Assembly: GCF_003633715.1 (NCBI RefSeq)
Contig: NZ_RBIE01000001.1
Coordinates: 791,331 to 855,330 of the forward strand
Length of the DNA: 64,000 nucleotides
Direction: 5' to 3'
Source of the DNA: Thermovibrio guaymasensis
GTDB lineage: Bacteria > Aquificota > Aquificia > Desulfurobacteriales > Desulfurobacteriaceae
The translations under genes were made by a program, and so were the position numbers. Below are positions 28,708-36,552 of this stretch, one piece after another. A model generated the notes under the pieces. The model was not told where the DNA came from, made no database searches, and saw only the letters and a list, made by a program, of their open reading frames with translations. The number at the start of each line of letters is the position of its first letter. Within the stretch, counting starts at the first letter, position 1.

Positions 28708-28743
28708 TAATTTTACAATTTTTTTACACAATTTTAACAAGGT

Positions 28744-30951
28744 TTATAGGCTATCTATTATCTCGTTAAACGTCCTTGAGGGCCTCATTGCAGCAGTGGC
28801 CTTTTCATCGTCAGGGTGGTAATAACCACCAATGTCCTTCGGAGATCCTTCGGTCGCAGCAATCTCTGAGAGGATTTTTTCTTCATTTTCAATAAGCTTA
28901 GCCGCAACCGGCTCAAAGATCTTTGCAAGCTCAGGGTCTTCTGTCTGAGCTGCTAGTTCTTCAGCCCAGTAGCGAGCAAGCCAGTAGTGGCTTCCACGGG
29001 TGTCAAGCTGACCAACTTTCCTCTTTGGAGTCTTATCTGTATCAAGGTAGCGCTCAACGGCCTTTGAGAGAGTATCTGCCATTATGAGAATTCTCTTGTT
29101 ATCGCTACCAGATTGTTTGTATGCAAGCTTTAGAGCTTCAACAAAGGCAAGGAACTCTCCAAGACTGTCCCACCTTAAGTGGCCCTCTTTTACAAACTGT
29201 TGAACGTGCTTTGGAGCTGAACCACCGGCTCCGGTCTCAAAGAGTCCACCACCGGCAAGGAGTGGAACGATAGAGAGAGCTCTTGCACTCGTTCCAACCT
29301 CAATGATTGGGAATAGGTCTGTTAGATAGTCCCTTAAAACGTTTCCTGTAACTGAAATAGTGTCAAGCCCCTTCCTAAAACGCTCTAACGTAAACTTCAT
29401 CGCTTCCCTTGGAGGCTTAATGTAGTACTCAACCCCTTCAAGGTCGTACTTATTGAGCTCCTCTTTAACCTTTTCAATCAATTCCCTATCGTGGGCCCTT
29501 AATGAGTCAAGCCAGAAGACTATAGGAAGGCCTGTTTCCTTAGCCCTGTTCACTGCAAGCTTAACCCAATCCCTAATTGCAATATCCTTAGTGTGGCAGC
29601 TACGGTAGATATCACCTTCCTCTACCTCGTGCTCCATTAAAACGTTCCCTTCCTCATCTACAATCCTGATCTTTCCGTCAGCTGGAGCAAAGAAAGTCTT
29701 ATCGTGGGAACCGTACTCCTCAGCCTTCATTGCCATGAGACCAATGTTTTGAACAGTTCCAACCTTGGTGGGATCAAACTGACCACGAACCTTAATATCC
29801 TCAACGATTTCAGAGTACATGGTAGCGTAGGAACGGTCTGGAACTGTAATTACACAGTCGTCGGTCTCCCCACTTGGGCCCCATCCTTGAAGGCCATTCT
29901 TTATGACGGCTGGAATTGAGGCATCAATAATTACGTCGTTAGGCCTGTGAAGGTTTGTAATTCCTCTATCTGAGTCAACCATGTAGAGCCTTGGCTGCTC
30001 CTTGTAAATCTCCTCTAGGGTCTTCTTAATCTCCTCCTGCTTTTCAGGAGGAAGCTTTGAGAGCTTATTCTCAAGGTCAATTAAACCCTTATTAGGGTCA
30101 AACCCGATTTCCTCAAGTTCCTTTCCGTGTTTCTCAAAGAGCTTCTTATAGTAAACCCTGATTGCATCTCCAAAGATAACAGGGTCTGAAACCTTCATCA
30201 TTGTAGCTTTAACGTGGAGGGAGAAGAGAATGTCCTTATCCTTAGCATCGTTAATGACTTCCTCAAAGAACTCCCTCAACTTCCTACGGTTCATAAAGGT
30301 ACCGTCAACTACGTCACCCATTCCAACTTCAATCTCTTTTAGAACTTGAACGTTTCCGTCCTTGTCAACAAACTCGTAGCGGATTTTCCCGTCCTTCTTT
30401 ATCGTTACGGACTTTTCGTGCTCGTAGAAGTCTCCGCTCTTCATGTAGGCAACGTAAGACTCAGACTTTGGAGAAACGTCCCTCATCTTGTGAGGGTGCT
30501 TCTTAGCGTAGTTCTTAACAGGTGGAGCAATGCGCCTATCTGAGTTACCTTGCCTTAAAACCGGGTTGACTACTGAACCAACACACTTGTCATACTTTGC
30601 TTTAATTTCCCTTTCCTCATCAGTTTGGGGATTTTCTGGATAGTCTGGAAGGTCATATCCCTGTTTTTGGAGCTCCTTAATAGCTTCAATGAGCTGAGGA
30701 AGCGAGGCTGAAATGTTCGGTAACTTTACAATATTGGCTTCAGGCTTCCAAACAAGCTCACCAAGGTAAGCAAGGTCGTCCTGCTGATAACCGAACTGGG
30801 CTAAAATCCTTCCGGCCAGAGAAATATCCCTCTGCTCAAGGTTAACTCCAGCGTGCTTAACAAAGTTCTTTATAATTGGATAAAGTGAATAGGTTGCAAG
30901 TGCAGGAGCTTCATCAACTTTAGTCCAGATGATAGTTGGCCTCTTTGACAT
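28744..30951 (-). CDS. icd: Isocitrate dehydrogenase, monomeric NADP type
   Basis: A 735-residue protein of the monomeric IDH family (about 740 residues, unlike the ~400-residue dimeric enzymes). [48 protein letters not shown] and the late [30 protein letters not shown] stretch (read in two parts) are diagnostic. In this context I infer reductive carboxylation of 2-oxoglutarate to isocitrate for CO2 fixation. It lies between acnA (upstream) and aclBA on one strand, with hairpins before and after. The start is ATG 30951 with AGGAGGA. Confidence 0.95.
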   Translation of the reverse strand: MSKRPTIIWTKVDEAPALATYSLYPIIKNFVKHAGVNLEQRDISLAGRILAQFGYQQDDLAYLGELVWKPEANIVKLPNISASLPQLIEAIKELQKQGYDLPDYPENPQTDEEREIKAKYDKCVGSVVNPVLRQGNSDRRIAPPVKNYAKKHPHKMRDVSPKSESYVAYMKSGDFYEHEKSVTIKKDGKIRYEFVDKDGNVQVLKEIEVGMGDVVDGTFMNRRKLREFFEEVINDAKDKDILFSLHVKATMMKVSDPVIFGDAIRVYYKKLFEKHGKELEEIGFDPNKGLIDLENKLSKLPPEKQEEIKKTLEEIYKEQPRLYMVDSDRGITNLHRPNDVIIDASIPAVIKNGLQGWGPSGETDDCVITVPDRSYATMYSEIVEDIKVRGQFDPTKVGTVQNIGLMAMKAEEYGSHDKTFFAPADGKIRIVDEEGNVLMEHEVEEGDIYRSCHTKDIAIRDWVKLAVNRAKETGLPIVFWLDSLRAHDRELIEKVKEELNKYDLEGVEYYIKPPREAMKFTLERFRKGLDTISVTGNVLRDYLTDLFPIIEVGTSARALSIVPLLAGGGLFETGAGGSAPKHVQQFVKEGHLRWDSLGEFLAFVEALKLAYKQSGSDNKRILIMADTLSKAVERYLDTDKTPKRKVGQLDTRGSHYWLARYWAEELAAQTEDPELAKIFEPVAAKLIENEEKILSEIAATEGSPKDIGGYYHPDDEKATAAMRPSRTFNEIIDSL

Positions 30952-30981
30952 ATCCTCCTCCTAATATCGTTTTCAGTTAAA

Positions 30982-30997
30982 GGGGGGGTATCCCCCC
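30982..30997 (-). terminator. G-rich hairpin between acnA and icd
   Basis: On the minus strand six Gs, ATA and seven Cs form a strong short hairpin, followed by only TTTAA. The poor U-tract suggests partial termination, an RNA-processing site or 3'-end protection rather than a full stop. Confidence 0.4.
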
Positions 30998-31006
30998 AAA
31001 TTACTC

Positions 31007-32962
31007 TTAGCTGTTATTCTTCTTCTCAAACTTCTGCTTAACGTAGGCTAAGACACCACCAGCCTTGATAATTTCAACCTGTCTCTTATTCAGCCCGTGC
31101 TTTGTAGGAATTGAGATTCCCTTTGTCCTGTTAATTACTGTAATGATGTTGTCCTCACCGGGAGCAAAGTTTGAAAGGTCAACCTCCAGCCAGTCTCCCT
31201 GGTCAATCTTGTCGTAATCCTCCTTGTTAACAAAAACTAGGGGAAGAATTCCAAAGTTAATAAGGTTTGCGTGGTGGATACGGGCAAAGGACTTAGCAAT
31301 TACAGCCTTAATTCCAAGGTACATTGGACCGATAGCAGCGTGCTCACGGGAAGAACCTTGTCCGTAGTTTTCACCGCCTACAATAAATCCACCGCCTTTT
31401 TCCTTAGCTCTCTGGGCAAAGGTTTCGTCAACTACCGAGTAAACGTACTCAGAAATTGCAGGTATGTTTGAACGAAGAGGTAGTATCTTAGCTCCTCCGG
31501 GGATAATGTGGTCTGTAGTAATGTTGTCTCCTACTTTAAGGAGGACTTCCCCTTCAAGCTTGTCCCCAAGAGGTTCCTTATAGCCAACATAGTTAATTGT
31601 CGGACCTTTATAGATTTCAATCTCATCAGGATCAGCAGCAGGTGCGTAAATCATGGAATCGTCAATCTCAAACTTCTCTGGAAGGAATACCTTAATCTCA
31701 TCAAGTCCAAGGTCCCTAGGGTCTGTAATTACACCTTTCATTGCAGTTGCAGCAGCCGTTTCTGGAGAGGCAAGGTAAACTTGAGCGTCCTTAGTTCCTG
31801 AACGGCCGTAAAAGTTCCTGTTGAAGGTCCTAACAGAAACCCCTCCTGAAGGTGGAGCAAACCCCATCCCAATACACGGACCACAGGCGTTTTCAAGGAT
31901 CCTAAATCCTGCCCTTAAGAAAACGTCGTAGTAACCTTCTTTATCCATCATTCTTAGAACCTGCTTTGAGCCTGGAGAGATAGCCGCAGAAACCATAGGA
32001 TGAACCATTTTTCCGGTTCTCTTAAACATCTCTCCAACGGTTTTAAGGTCACGGTAGGAGGAGTTCGTACAGGAACCAATTGCAACCTGATGAACTCTTA
32101 AACCTTCAACCTCTTTAACTTTCTTAACGTTATCAGGCATGTGGGGACAGGCAATTAAAGGCTCAAGTTCTGAAAGGTCAATATCTATAACTTCATCGTA
32201 GGTTGCATCAGGATCAGCCTGAAGGGGTCTCCACTGGGCTTCCCTTCCCTGAGCCTTCATGAAGAGGTAAGTCTGCTCGTCACTTGGAAAGATAGAAGTT
32301 GTAGCTCCAAGTTCTGCACCCATGTTTGTGATTGTTGCCCTCTCAGGAACAGTAAGGTATTTAACTCCTTCACCACCATATTCAAAAATCCTTCCAAGAC
32401 CTCCTTTAACCGTAAGTCTGCGGAGGAGTTCAAGGATTATGTCTTTAGCAGAAACGAAAGGCCTTAACTTTCCATAGAGGTTAACCCTAACAACTTTTGG
32501 CATTGTTAAGTAGAAGGGCTCTCCAGCCATTGCAAGGGCAACGTCCATTCCACCTGCACCGATTGCAAGCATTCCGATACCACCAGCAGTAGGAGTGTGG
32601 GAGTCTGAACCTAGAAGAGTTTTGCCAGGAACTGCAAACCTTTCAAGGTGAACTTGGTGACAGATACCGTTTCCGGCTTTACTGAAGTAGACTCCGAACT
32701 TAGCAGCGGCAGTCTGGAGGAAGAGGTGATCGTTTGCGTTTTCAGGACCACCAGCTTGGAGCGTGTTGTGGTCAACGTAAGAAACTGAGAGTTCAGTTTG
32801 AACCTTTGGAAGACCCATAGCCTCAAAGTGAAGGTAGGCCATAGTTCCGGTAGCATCCTGAGTGAGGGTCTGGTCAATCCTTATTGCTATGGGCTTTCCT
32901 GGGGTCATGTCCCCTTCAACGAGGTGAGTCTTAATAATCTTTTGAACGATGTTCAGTCCCAT
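31007..32962 (-). CDS. acnA: Aconitate hydratase
   Basis: A 651-residue aconitase of the shorter bacterial/isopropylmalate-isomerase-like type. The [4Fe-4S] cysteines are in SCTNSSYRD (near 296) and ENACGPCIGMG (near 360). LGSDSHTPTAGGIGMLAIGAG and the substrate-binding QGSSREHAAIGP in the C-terminal swivelling domain are present. It interconverts citrate and isocitrate through cis-aconitate. It is the first gene of the leftward acnA-icd-aclB-aclA run and has a strong predicted promoter upstream. Confidence 0.95.
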   Translation of the reverse strand: MGLNIVQKIIKTHLVEGDMTPGKPIAIRIDQTLTQDATGTMAYLHFEAMGLPKVQTELSVSYVDHNTLQAGGPENANDHLFLQTAAAKFGVYFSKAGNGICHQVHLERFAVPGKTLLGSDSHTPTAGGIGMLAIGAGGMDVALAMAGEPFYLTMPKVVRVNLYGKLRPFVSAKDIILELLRRLTVKGGLGRIFEYGGEGVKYLTVPERATITNMGAELGATTSIFPSDEQTYLFMKAQGREAQWRPLQADPDATYDEVIDIDLSELEPLIACPHMPDNVKKVKEVEGLRVHQVAIGSCTNSSYRDLKTVGEMFKRTGKMVHPMVSAAISPGSKQVLRMMDKEGYYDVFLRAGFRILENACGPCIGMGFAPPSGGVSVRTFNRNFYGRSGTKDAQVYLASPETAAATAMKGVITDPRDLGLDEIKVFLPEKFEIDDSMIYAPAADPDEIEIYKGPTINYVGYKEPLGDKLEGEVLLKVGDNITTDHIIPGGAKILPLRSNIPAISEYVYSVVDETFAQRAKEKGGGFIVGGENYGQGSSREHAAIGPMYLGIKAVIAKSFARIHHANLINFGILPLVFVNKEDYDKIDQGDWLEVDLSNFAPGEDNIITVINRTKGISIPTKHGLNKRQVEIIKAGGVLAYVKQKFEKKNNS

Positions 32963-33022
32963 TTTTCCTCCTTATTAAAAAGAACTTTTAGTTTTCTTTA
33001 GTCATCTCACTTGGTTGCAAAA

Positions 33023-33051
33023 ATTATGTAAAAATTTTGTAAAAATTTCAA
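33023..33051 (-). promoter_or_regulatory. Predicted sigma-70 promoter of the reductive TCA genes
   Basis: On the minus strand TTGAAA (33046-33051) and CATAAT (33023-33028) are separated by exactly 17 bases, within an AT-rich stretch 61 bases upstream of the acnA ATG. Confidence 0.65.
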
Positions 33052-33183
33052 GCATGCCCGAATTCTTTAGGAGAAGTTGAAATTTTTCAAACTCCTCAAA
33101 ACCTTTACAGCTTACCCCCTACTTCTACTCAGGAAAAGTGAGCAGCATAATTTTCTAAGGGAAACCTAAAGAGGAGAGAGGGA

Positions 33184-34344
33184 ATGGCCATCGAACCGAC
33201 GGTTATTGAGGGAAGAGTTCCGATTTACGTATATGCAAAGGAAATTGAACCGGAAGTTAGAGCTCAGATTGAGAGGTTAAAGGATTTACCATTCTTTAGG
33301 AATAAAATCGTAATAATGCCAGACTGCCATGCTGGCAAAGGCTGCGTAATAGGTTTTACCGGTTACTTTGATGAGGTCGTAATACCAAACATCGTTGGAG
33401 TTGACATAGGGTGCGGCGTCTACACTTACCCTCTAGGTAAAAAAGTAAACGTAAACTTGCCAAAGTTTGATGCCTTCGTTAAAGGGAAAATTCCCACCGG
33501 GTTAACATCAAGAAGTAATAAGAACGCCAAAAAGCTACCTTTAAGTAAGGAAGACAAAGAGCTCCTATCAGAGATTCGCTCAGTTCTCATAAATACCTAC
33601 AAAATTGACCTAAACGATCCTTTACTACAGGTCGGAACGCTGGGAAGTGGAAACCACTTCCTTGAACTTGGAGTTAGCGATGAAGGGGAACTATACTTAA
33701 CGGTCCACACAGGTTCAAGGAACTTAGGATTAAGGGTCTGTAATCACTTCCAGAGGAAAGCAAGGGAGTATACTCAGAAAATTATGCCTGACCTTCCGAG
33801 CGACCTCTCATTCTTACCTCTAAATAAAGGAGGAAGAGAGTACTTAAGGGCGATGAGATTTGCCCAAAGGTACGCGGACCTAAACAGAAGAACGATTTTA
33901 AAGATAATCGTAGAGGAGTTCTTCAAAGAGGAGTTTAAAGAGGAGAAGTTAATTAAGAGCGTTCATAACTATATAGACCTTGATAGGGACATGTGCGTTA
34001 GGAAGGGGGCAATCTCAGCCCATAGAGGAGAAAGGGTCGTAATACCCTTTAACTTAACAACCGGGCTAATCATAGGTAGAGGTAAAGGTGTTAAGGAGCT
34101 TAACTGTTCTGCCCCCCACGGTGCAGGAAGGAAATTAAGTAGAAGGAAGGCAAAAGAGCTCTTTTCAGTTTCAGACTTTAGGAAGGCAGTTGAAGAGGCG
34201 GGAGTTTACTCTTCTACCGTTTCAAAGGAAACCCTTGATGAAGCTCCCTTTGCCTACAAAGACCCTGAAGAAATACTGGAGTTTCTCCCAAAGAGCGTAG
34301 AGATTGAAAAGTTCGTAAAACCTATATATAACCTAAAAGGTTAG
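33184..34344 (+). CDS. rtcB: RtcB-family RNA ligase, short form
   Basis: A 386-residue RtcB-like protein, about 90 residues shorter than the E. coli and archaeal enzymes. Core motifs remain: MPDCHAGKG, VGVDIGCGV with the metal-binding Cys, LGSGNHFLEL, VHTGSRNLG, VHNYIDL, and the C-terminal CSAPHGAGRKLSR with the His that accepts GMP. The family joins 2',3'-cyclic phosphate and 5'-OH RNA ends. The physiological role here (tRNA or rRNA repair) is not shown. The start is ATG 33184 with GAGGAGAGAGGG, divergent from acnA. Confidence 0.88.
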   Translation: MAIEPTVIEGRVPIYVYAKEIEPEVRAQIERLKDLPFFRNKIVIMPDCHAGKGCVIGFTGYFDEVVIPNIVGVDIGCGVYTYPLGKKVNVNLPKFDAFVKGKIPTGLTSRSNKNAKKLPLSKEDKELLSEIRSVLINTYKIDLNDPLLQVGTLGSGNHFLELGVSDEGELYLTVHTGSRNLGLRVCNHFQRKAREYTQKIMPDLPSDLSFLPLNKGGREYLRAMRFAQRYADLNRRTILKIIVEEFFKEEFKEEKLIKSVHNYIDLDRDMCVRKGAISAHRGERVVIPFNLTTGLIIGRGKGVKELNCSAPHGAGRKLSRRKAKELFSVSDFRKAVEEAGVYSSTVSKETLDEAPFAYKDPEEILEFLPKSVEIEKFVKPIYNLKG

Positions 34345-34360
34345 GGGGACTACTCCCCCC
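34343..34360. terminator. Shared hairpin between convergent rtcB and NIT-sensor genes
   Basis: AGGGGGA-CTAC-TCCCCCCT spans both stops. No clear U-tract follows in either direction, so function as a terminator is uncertain. Confidence 0.35.
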
Positions 34361-35360
34361 TACCCCTCAAAGATGCTATTGAAACTATTAAAATAACTGC
34401 AATAGCAACAACCGACACGACAAGAACGCCGTTAAATCTACTCTTTGCCTCAAACTTAACTTCTTTAATTTTTCCAATTAAGTCCTTAGCTATAAAGAGC
34501 TCCACCTTATGCATAAGGTCTATCTTCTGAGTAATTATCCTGAACCACTGATTAGGATCAACGTTGAGAGCCCCTTTTGTAAAGGGAGATGTAAGTGCAA
34601 GCCTTTCGTAGTCGAGAACCTGCTCTGATGGTCCGGAGGAAACGACCGTCTTTTTATAAAAGTCTATTACTCTCTCTGGAGCAGCCAAGGAGAAGGACTT
34701 TATAAATGCCTTTTGCTGAGCCAAAAGGTCAACGAACTTAGTAAACAGCTTAGAATCTGGGAACATTTTATTGGCAAAAGCCACAGAAAGGACGGCCCTT
34801 TCAAGACCTGCTTTATCCTTTGCATACATAAAGTTAGTGTAAGCTAAGAGCTCGTTAGCAATTTCAGCATTTTTAGAGTTCTTAGCAAGAAGAGCTACCG
34901 AGTCAATAAGGTCGCTGTTAAGCTTTGTGTAGAAGTTAATAGCATCCTCAAGGGAAATCTGGAGAGAGTCAACTTTTACTCTTACCTGGCTTAAGTTATC
35001 AAGGCCGTTCAAAATAACCGATAAAAAGAGCTTTTGAGCCTCTCCTGAGAGGGATGAGACGAACTCCTTGTTCAAGTACTTCTCAAGCTCTTTAATCTTA
35101 AGGTCTGTGAGCTTCCTCTGTTCCTGGAGCTCTTCCTTAAAAGTCTTCCCTCCACTTCCCAGAAATCCTGCAGTTCTTCCCCTTTCCTTCTGAAGTTCAT
35201 GAACGAGCTCAGAGATTTTGGTTGACAAAATAACGCTCTTCTCAAGGGATTCGGCATTCTTTAACGAATGCCGGGCCTCAGTAAGGAGAAAGTAAGAGAG
35301 AGTAAAGATAGAGAAGAGAGAAACCAGAGATAGTAGGATAATTCTGTGTTTAAAACTCAC
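34350..35360 (-). CDS. NIT-domain membrane protein without output domain
   Basis: A 336-residue protein with an N-terminal membrane helix (~6-27), a periplasmic helical region, and a second helix near the C terminus (~308-330), followed by only about six residues. The segment LVHELQKERGRTAGFLGSG at 52-70 is the hallmark of NIT (nitrate/nitrite-sensing) domains, followed by LTDLKIKEL. Known NIT receptors continue into HAMP, kinase, cyclase or chemotaxis domains; this one stops. It starts with GTG at 35360 after GGGAGG. It is last in a leftward set with two proteins of unknown function and may signal through them. The ligand is inferred only. Confidence 0.72.
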   Translation of the reverse strand: MSFKHRIILLSLVSLFSIFTLSYFLLTEARHSLKNAESLEKSVILSTKISELVHELQKERGRTAGFLGSGGKTFKEELQEQRKLTDLKIKELEKYLNKEFVSSLSGEAQKLFLSVILNGLDNLSQVRVKVDSLQISLEDAINFYTKLNSDLIDSVALLAKNSKNAEIANELLAYTNFMYAKDKAGLERAVLSVAFANKMFPDSKLFTKFVDLLAQQKAFIKSFSLAAPERVIDFYKKTVVSSGPSEQVLDYERLALTSPFTKGALNVDPNQWFRIITQKIDLMHKVELFIAKDLIGKIKEVKFEAKSRFNGVLVVSVVAIAVILIVSIASLRGRGE

Positions 35361-35421
35361 TCCTGCCTCCCTTAAAAAGTTTTGGTAAAACTATAACCGA
35401 GGAGGCAGGAGCAAGCAAGTT

Positions 35422-36495
35422 TTAAGCTACAGGATATGCAAATTCCGGCCTTTCCTCAACCAGTTTGACTTCAGCGGCTTCCTTAGGAAGAGGAACGACC
35501 TTAACCCTTTCAACCCACCTCTCTGGAAGGTGGAGAACCCTCTTTCCTATCCTTATCGTTGCAGGGGCAACCCTAGCTCTATACTTAATTCTCACTCCCC
35601 AAACTTTCCTGCCGAACTTATTCTCAAACTCGCCGGGACCTTCAATTTCAATATCTTTAGCACTACCGGGGAAGTAAAGTCTCTTAGCGTAATGTCTGTT
35701 CCTTCCCTTGTGGAAATAAACGAGCCATAAGACCTTTCCTTCCTTATACTTAGCTTCTGTTGGAATGTACCTCTCAGCCTTCTCCTCTTCCTCTAGGAGC
35801 CTCTGGACGTACTGCTCAATTGTCTCATCTTCCCTTACTTCGTTCTCAGTCCAGACTTCAAACTCAACTTTCCAACCTTTAACTTCCGCAACTATGTTAG
35901 CAAGCTTAACGTTTCTCTTCTCTTCCCTTTCAACAAGCTCGTCTATCTTGTCAAGGATATCTGAAAACCTCTCCCTAAAATCGGAGAGTTTAGTAATAGC
36001 AACGATTAGGTCTCCCTGTTTCTTTAACCTTTCAAGGGTCTCTTCACTATCTGCCAACACCATTGCTTTCCTGATTTCACAGAAATTGCGGCGGAGCTCC
36101 TCAAGGATTTCCGGCGAGAGCTTTAGATCAACTACGCTCTCAAGGATTTCCTTCATTACTTTCTCTGGAATTTCCTTTAGCCTCTCCTCTATAGTCAGGT
36201 TGTCACTTCCCCAAGGCCTGTACTCTTTATCCCAGCCCTTGTACCTAGCAACGTAGTTAGCAAGTCTAACAGTTACTCTGTTTTCCTCACACGCAACTTC
36301 CCTTAACTCTTCAACTATTGAACCAAACTTCTTCCTCCAGAAAGGAGAATAGGTTAAAGTACACAGGTAGTCAGAACGCTTCTTTAAATCTGTAAGCTGT
36401 TCAGGCGTTTCAACTTCAAGCATCTCATCTCTGATTATGCAGTTAATACGTCTAATGTCCTCCGGTCCTTCAACCCTTCCGTAGATTACAGCCAT
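35422..36495 (-). CDS. Protein of unknown function with a 120-residue internal duplication
   Basis: A 357-residue, highly charged cytoplasmic protein, counted from ATG 36495, which follows GGAGGGAG (a GTG four codons earlier is the only longer option). Residues ~13-107 and ~133-232 are two copies of one unit with a constant 120-residue offset. Shared positions include RR-x-x-C-x-x-R, LKK, FR-x-x-F, V-x-LAN-x-VA and KGW-x-x-E-x-x-x-W. The last ~110 residues differ and look beta-rich (LWLVYFHKGRNRHYAKRLYF). I recognise no family. It lies 57 bases after the multi-winged-helix-like gene and 61 before the NIT-sensor gene on the same strand. Confidence 0.75.
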   Translation of the reverse strand: MAVIYGRVEGPEDIRRINCIIRDEMLEVETPEQLTDLKKRSDYLCTLTYSPFWRKKFGSIVEELREVACEENRVTVRLANYVARYKGWDKEYRPWGSDNLTIEERLKEIPEKVMKEILESVVDLKLSPEILEELRRNFCEIRKAMVLADSEETLERLKKQGDLIVAITKLSDFRERFSDILDKIDELVEREEKRNVKLANIVAEVKGWKVEFEVWTENEVREDETIEQYVQRLLEEEEKAERYIPTEAKYKEGKVLWLVYFHKGRNRHYAKRLYFPGSAKDIEIEGPGEFENKFGRKVWGVRIKYRARVAPATIRIGKRVLHLPERWVERVKVVPLPKEAAEVKLVEERPEFAYPVA

Positions 36496-36552
36496 CTCTC
36501 CCTCCACTAAACTTGGTTTATTATTGGGAAGGGGGAAAATCCCCCTTCTCTT

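Noticed and set aside
33069-33096. Imperfect inverted repeat (AGGAG..TTGAAA..TTTCAA..CTCCT) between acnA and rtcB
   Set aside because: Asymmetric internal loop and AT-rich context; could be chance, and no regulator was linked to it.
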